Assembly (NCBI GenBank): GCA_937926215.1
Contig: CALEYA010000153.1
Coordinates: 1-35,616 of the forward strand
Direction: 5' to 3'
From: an uncultured Croceitalea sp.
GTDB lineage: Bacteria; Bacteroidota; Bacteroidia; Flavobacteriales; Flavobacteriaceae
Length of the DNA: 35,616 bases
This document shows, one piece after another, positions 32,180-35,616 of this stretch (the stretch's first letter is position 1; each line of letters begins with the position of its first letter). The position numbers and the translations under genes were made by a program. Under the pieces are notes generated by a model. The model saw only the letters and a list, made by a program, of their open reading frames with translations. It was not told where the DNA came from and made no database searches.

Positions 32180-34510
32180 ATGATGTACGGTCGTTCTAAC
32201 ATAGTATGCGGTGTTTTCCTGCTGCTCATATGCGGTAGCTCGTGTGGAGAGCAAAAATCTGAAACCGGGAATAGGGCCACCATTTGGGAAAATGGCAAGC
32301 AGCTTTCGATTCTCGACTTTGAGGCGGATGTCCTTTCCGAAGCACTTACTTTTGAAAATGCCAGCGGCAAGCTTTCGGAAAAAGGCCTATCACAAGGAAA
32401 ACAAAACATGGATATCCAGTTTCAATCGGATGTTGCGTTCAGTGGTTTTAGCTACACCCCTAAAACACCCATAGCGGCCGATATGCTTGGGGACTACAGT
32501 CTGGTTTTTGAGGCTTCCAATACAGGGTCCCATTCTACCCATCTTTATGTCATCGTTGAAAACGAAAAAGGGGAACAACGCAAGCGTTCCGTAAGCATTG
32601 CTGCAAATGGGGAGGTGACCACCTATTTCTTTGAATTGGAAGGACCTTATTTACGTAAGGACACCAATATGCGGGACAATCCCAATCCGTATCCTTCTAC
32701 CGTTCAAATGAAAATGCGTGGTAGGATAACCCCTATCGATTTTTCAAAAATTACACGTATCCAGTTTTTTGTAAAGCATACGCTTTTTGATAAATCGGTG
32801 ACCTTGGACAACTTGAGATTGGTAGAAAATCCCCCCTTACCCAAAGATTATTTGGTAGGCTTGGTCGATAAGTTTGGCCAGAATACCAAGCAAGATTTTG
32901 AAGGTAAAATAACAAGTGCCCAACAATTAAAGACCAAGGCAGACGGAGAATTGGCGCAATTACAGAAAGAAGGCCCCATGCCTGGGCGAAGCACCTATGG
33001 AGGATGGTCGGCCGGTCCAAAATTAGAGGCCACCGGTTTCTTTAGGACTACAAAATACAAAGGAAAATGGGCCTTGGTAGATCCGGAAGGCTACCTGTTT
33101 TTCTCTTCAGGAATTGCCAATGTGCGACTCGCAAATACCACCACCTTTACGGGTCGTGATTTTAAGAACGATACGGTTCGCTACCGAAATCCGGAAGATG
33201 TGACACCAGAGGATTCCAGGGGTATGGTACCGCTAAACGAAGGGATTACCAGCACCGCTTTTATTTCCCATCCGTGGCGCTACGATTTTTTTGAGGAATT
33301 GCCCAAATACGGTGATGATTTGGCCAATCATTTTAGCTATAGAAGGGAACAACATTTTGGGCCTTTTGAATATGGGGAAACCTTCAGTTTTTATCAAGCC
33401 AATTTGGAACGCCGCTACGGGGAAGCCACTCCCGGTGCACACCTTAAAAAATGGGTGACCACAACACAAGACCGCTTTTTAAATTGGGGTTTTACCTCTT
33501 TTGGCAATTGGGCAGGATATGAGTTCTACCATGAAAACAGGATGCCCTATTTTGCCAATGGCTGGATTATTGGGGATTTTAAAACGGTACGTTCCGGTTT
33601 TGACTTTTGGGGGGAAATGCCCGATGTTTTTGACCCGGAATTTGAACGTCGCGCTAAAATAACCGTTTCCGTTGTCGCAGAAGAAGTGCGGAACAATCCT
33701 TGGTGCATCGGCGTTTTTATTGATAATGAAAAAAGCTGGGGCGTTCCCGGAACCGTAAAAGGACAATATGGAATCGTATTGGACGCCTTGTCCAAAAAAA
33801 CGTTGGAAAGCCCACTAAAAAAGGCCTTTGTCCAAGTCTTGCTAGAAAAATACGGCACCATCCAAAGTTTAAATACGGCTTGGAATACCACACTCGAAAA
33901 CTGGGCAGCGCTCTCAAGCGGAATAGATTTTTCAAAACAGGAGCGCTTTGCCGAAACGATGGTCCAAGATTTTTCGGTCCTATTAAAAGTCTATGCCGAC
34001 CAATACTTTAAGGTGGTACGGACCGCTTTAAAGGAAGTCATGCCCGATCATATGTATTTAGGGTGTCGTTTTGCACCATGGGGTATGGGCAAGGAAGTGT
34101 TAGAGGCTGCCAAAGCATATGTAGATGTCTTTAGTTATAATTACTACGAGGAAGGTATCGGCCCCAAGACATGGGCATTTTTAGAAGAAATTGATAGGCC
34201 TGCGATTATTGGTGAATTTCATATCGGTACGGCGGCATCGGGGCTTTTTCACCATGGTGTGATCCATGCCTCCGATCAAGAGGACCGCGGCAAGATGTAC
34301 AAGGACTATCTGTACTCTGTTGTGGACAATCCTTATTTTGTGGGAGCACATTGGTTTCAATATATCGATTCCCCGGTTTCTGGGCGGGCCCATGACGGGG
34401 AAAACTATAATGTTGGTTTTGTTAACGTAGCTGATGTTCCCTACCCTAGTATGGTAAAGGCCACCAAGGAGGCCCATCGTAATTTATACGAACGCCGTTT
34501 TGGCAATTAA
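32180..34510 (+). CDS. GH50-type beta-agarase lipoprotein B
   Basis: 776 residues, a tandem duplicate of the preceding gene. Lipoprotein signal (FLLLICGSSC, C22). Candidate catalytic residues E517 (DNEKSWG) and E679 (IGEFHIG) are kept. The barrel is nearly the same as in A (TGRDFKNDTVRYR, VTPEDSRGM, FGNWAGYEFYHENRMPY, GRAHDGENYNVGFV), but the first 210 residues are clearly different, so the two may prefer different chain ends or substituents. It starts 3 nt after A and 6 nt before the PhoD-like gene. Confidence 0.85.
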   Translation: MMYGRSNIVCGVFLLLICGSSCGEQKSETGNRATIWENGKQLSILDFEADVLSEALTFENASGKLSEKGLSQGKQNMDIQFQSDVAFSGFSYTPKTPIAADMLGDYSLVFEASNTGSHSTHLYVIVENEKGEQRKRSVSIAANGEVTTYFFELEGPYLRKDTNMRDNPNPYPSTVQMKMRGRITPIDFSKITRIQFFVKHTLFDKSVTLDNLRLVENPPLPKDYLVGLVDKFGQNTKQDFEGKITSAQQLKTKADGELAQLQKEGPMPGRSTYGGWSAGPKLEATGFFRTTKYKGKWALVDPEGYLFFSSGIANVRLANTTTFTGRDFKNDTVRYRNPEDVTPEDSRGMVPLNEGITSTAFISHPWRYDFFEELPKYGDDLANHFSYRREQHFGPFEYGETFSFYQANLERRYGEATPGAHLKKWVTTTQDRFLNWGFTSFGNWAGYEFYHENRMPYFANGWIIGDFKTVRSGFDFWGEMPDVFDPEFERRAKITVSVVAEEVRNNPWCIGVFIDNEKSWGVPGTVKGQYGIVLDALSKKTLESPLKKAFVQVLLEKYGTIQSLNTAWNTTLENWAALSSGIDFSKQERFAETMVQDFSVLLKVYADQYFKVVRTALKEVMPDHMYLGCRFAPWGMGKEVLEAAKAYVDVFSYNYYEEGIGPKTWAFLEEIDRPAIIGEFHIGTAASGLFHHGVIHASDQEDRGKMYKDYLYSVVDNPYFVGAHWFQYIDSPVSGRAHDGENYNVGFVNVADVPYPSMVKATKEAHRNLYERRFGN

Positions 34511-34516
34511 TGCGTT

Positions 34517-35616
34517 ATGGGAAAGCTAAAGACCTTACTGCTACTCGTTATCTTACTGATTCAGGCGGCATACGCCCAAGAACGTATTTTGGCAGTGCCG
34601 GATACCATATCCCCAAAAAACCGGATTTGTTTTGCGCTGTATACGGTGCATGAAAACACTTTAAAGCTTACGGCCCAGTTCTATCCTATTAAAAACTACG
34701 AGCCTTTTGAAGCTTTCTTGGAGATAGAAGAACACGGGGCATGGAAACAAATTGCCACCGCTGAAATTATCTATCCCGGCTATACGGCCCCCTTTAGGGT
34801 AACCGATTGGGACGATACCAAAAAAACCAAGTATCGGGTAGTCCATAATAATACCGCTTTTTATGAGGGTGTTATTCAAAAGAACCCCAAGGATAAGGAT
34901 GAATTTGTGATGGCGGCCTTTACCTGTAACTCCATATATCCCGAACATGGCGGGGACATCCCAAGAACGGATTTGGTGGAGAATATGAAACGCTTACGAC
35001 CGGACCTGCTCTTTTTTTCCGGGGATCAAGTCTATGACCACAGTGAGCATTATGCCAGTTGGCTAAAATTTGGACGGGATTTTGGGGAGGTCATTAGAAA
35101 CACACCCACTATTTGTATCCCCGATGATCATGATATTGGGCAAGCGAATTTATGGGGTGCTTCGGGCAAAAAAGCAAAAACAAGACGTGGTATTTCCGGA
35201 GGCTATTATATGCCCGCTTCCTATGTGAATGAGGTGCAACGCGCACAAACAAGCCATCTCCCAGACCCTTATGACCCTACCCCCGTAGCACAAAATATAA
35301 GTGTCTATTATACGGATTTGACTTGGGGCGGAATCAGTTTTGCCATTTTGGAGGATCGGAAGTTTAAATCCGGTTTGGAAGGGGTTATTGAACATAAGGG
35401 CGAAGTGTTTGAAGCCATTCTTGATTCCACGGTAGACACCAAAAGTTTTGACGTGCCCAATACTACGCTACTTGGGGAACGCCAATTGCATTTTTTGGAG
35501 GATTGGACCACCGATTGGAAAGATGCCCAACTAAAAACGGTCCTTTCGCAAACCATTTTTTCCATGGCCAACAATTATTCCGGCAAACGGGAAAATGAGA
35601 TTTATGCCGATTTTGA
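34517..35616 (+). CDS. PhoD-like metallophosphatase (partial, runs off the window)
   Basis: At least 366 residues; no stop before the window edge. A signal peptide (KTLLLLVILLIQAAYA, cut before QE) exports it. Residues about 35-125 form a fibronectin-like domain. From about 130 a metallophosphatase core follows: AAFTCNSIYPEHGGD, FFSGDQVYD (169-174) and IPDDHD (203-206), the PhoD-type metal ligands. PhoD proteins are phosphodiesterases or phosphatases. In a galactan locus the true substrate may not be a phosphate ester of sugar, so the role is open. I chose the ATG at 34517 because it yields the signal peptide and lies 6 nt after the GH50 stop; the ATG at 34511 is out of frame. Confidence 0.85.
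   Translation, partial: MGKLKTLLLLVILLIQAAYAQERILAVPDTISPKNRICFALYTVHENTLKLTAQFYPIKNYEPFEAFLEIEEHGAWKQIATAEIIYPGYTAPFRVTDWDDTKKTKYRVVHNNTAFYEGVIQKNPKDKDEFVMAAFTCNSIYPEHGGDIPRTDLVENMKRLRPDLLFFSGDQVYDHSEHYASWLKFGRDFGEVIRNTPTICIPDDHDIGQANLWGASGKKAKTRRGISGGYYMPASYVNEVQRAQTSHLPDPYDPTPVAQNISVYYTDLTWGGISFAILEDRKFKSGLEGVIEHKGEVFEAILDSTVDTKSFDVPNTTLLGERQLHFLEDWTTDWKDAQLKTVLSQTIFSMANNYSGKRENEIYADF

Noticed and set aside
1-35616. CRISPR arrays, insertion sequences, rRNA genes, replication origins.
   Set aside because: I saw no regular repeat-spacer units, transposase frames, rRNA sequence or origin motifs. The tRNA-Arg at the left edge is a possible integration site, but no integrase or attachment repeat is visible in the window.
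16785-35616. A complete polysaccharide utilisation locus.
   Set aside because: No SusC/SusD pair, sulfatase, GH16, GH86 or GH117 is present within the window, so only part of such a locus can be claimed.

Overview
The window looks like chromosome of a marine, macroalga-associated Flavobacteriaceae (Bacteroidota). The evidence is AT-rich coding sequence, TAnnTTTG-type promoter boxes, no Shine-Dalgarno sequences, many lipoproteins, LruC and ASPIC/UnbV proteins, and a red-algal galactan locus (porphyran/agar) of the kind described in Zobellia and Formosa. Family calls come from motifs read by eye; no database search was possible.

Region 1 (1-10.4 kb) is a sulfur island. After a tRNA-Arg(CCT) and a single-domain response regulator come two YeeE/YedE half-transporters, a DUF2892 membrane protein and a 31-residue membrane peptide. 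Divergent from these is an operon for a SoxC/SorA-like molybdenum sulfite dehydrogenase, a membrane-anchored monohaem cytochrome c, a tandem-rhodanese lipoprotein and a fatty-acid-hydroxylase-type membrane enzyme. On the minus strand follow thioredoxin, a secreted rhodanese, a CstB-like persulfide dioxygenase/rhodanese fusion, a SulP anion transporter and a Crp/Fnr regulator. Together these would take up, split, oxidise and clear reduced sulfur. Four promoters here carry an inverted repeat whose centre lies exactly 33.0 bp from the centre of a TAnnTTTG box. This suggests one Crp/Fnr regulon.

Region 2 (10.4-15.8 kb) is looser. It holds a decayed gene interrupted only by amber codons, an LruC protein with a small lipoprotein partner and a very strong terminator, a roughly 640-bp gene-free stretch with a probable AraC 3' remnant, and an FG-GAP/ASPIC lipoprotein.

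Region 3 (15.8-35.6 kb) is part of a red-algal galactan utilisation locus. An AraC regulator diverges from a tight five-gene operon: P450, [2Fe-2S] ferredoxin, ferredoxin reductase, zinc alcohol dehydrogenase and an esterase-D-like hydrolase. The first three match the known 6-O-methyl-D-galactose demethylase system. A second AraC gene follows. Then comes an uncharacterised four-gene module typical of planctomycetes: PSD1 (PSCyt1-DUF1549-LamG-DUF1553), DUF1501, an NHL propeller, and DUF2231-PSCyt1-LRR. Two tandem GH50-type beta-agarase lipoproteins and a PhoD-like metallophosphatase cut by the window edge complete it. No SusC/SusD pair, sulfatase or other glycoside hydrolase is inside the window, so the locus probably continues to the right.

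The best candidates for undescribed biology are the PSD1/DUF1501/NHL/DUF2231 module inside a galactan locus, and the sulfur regulon with its fixed operator spacing and two near-leaderless genes.
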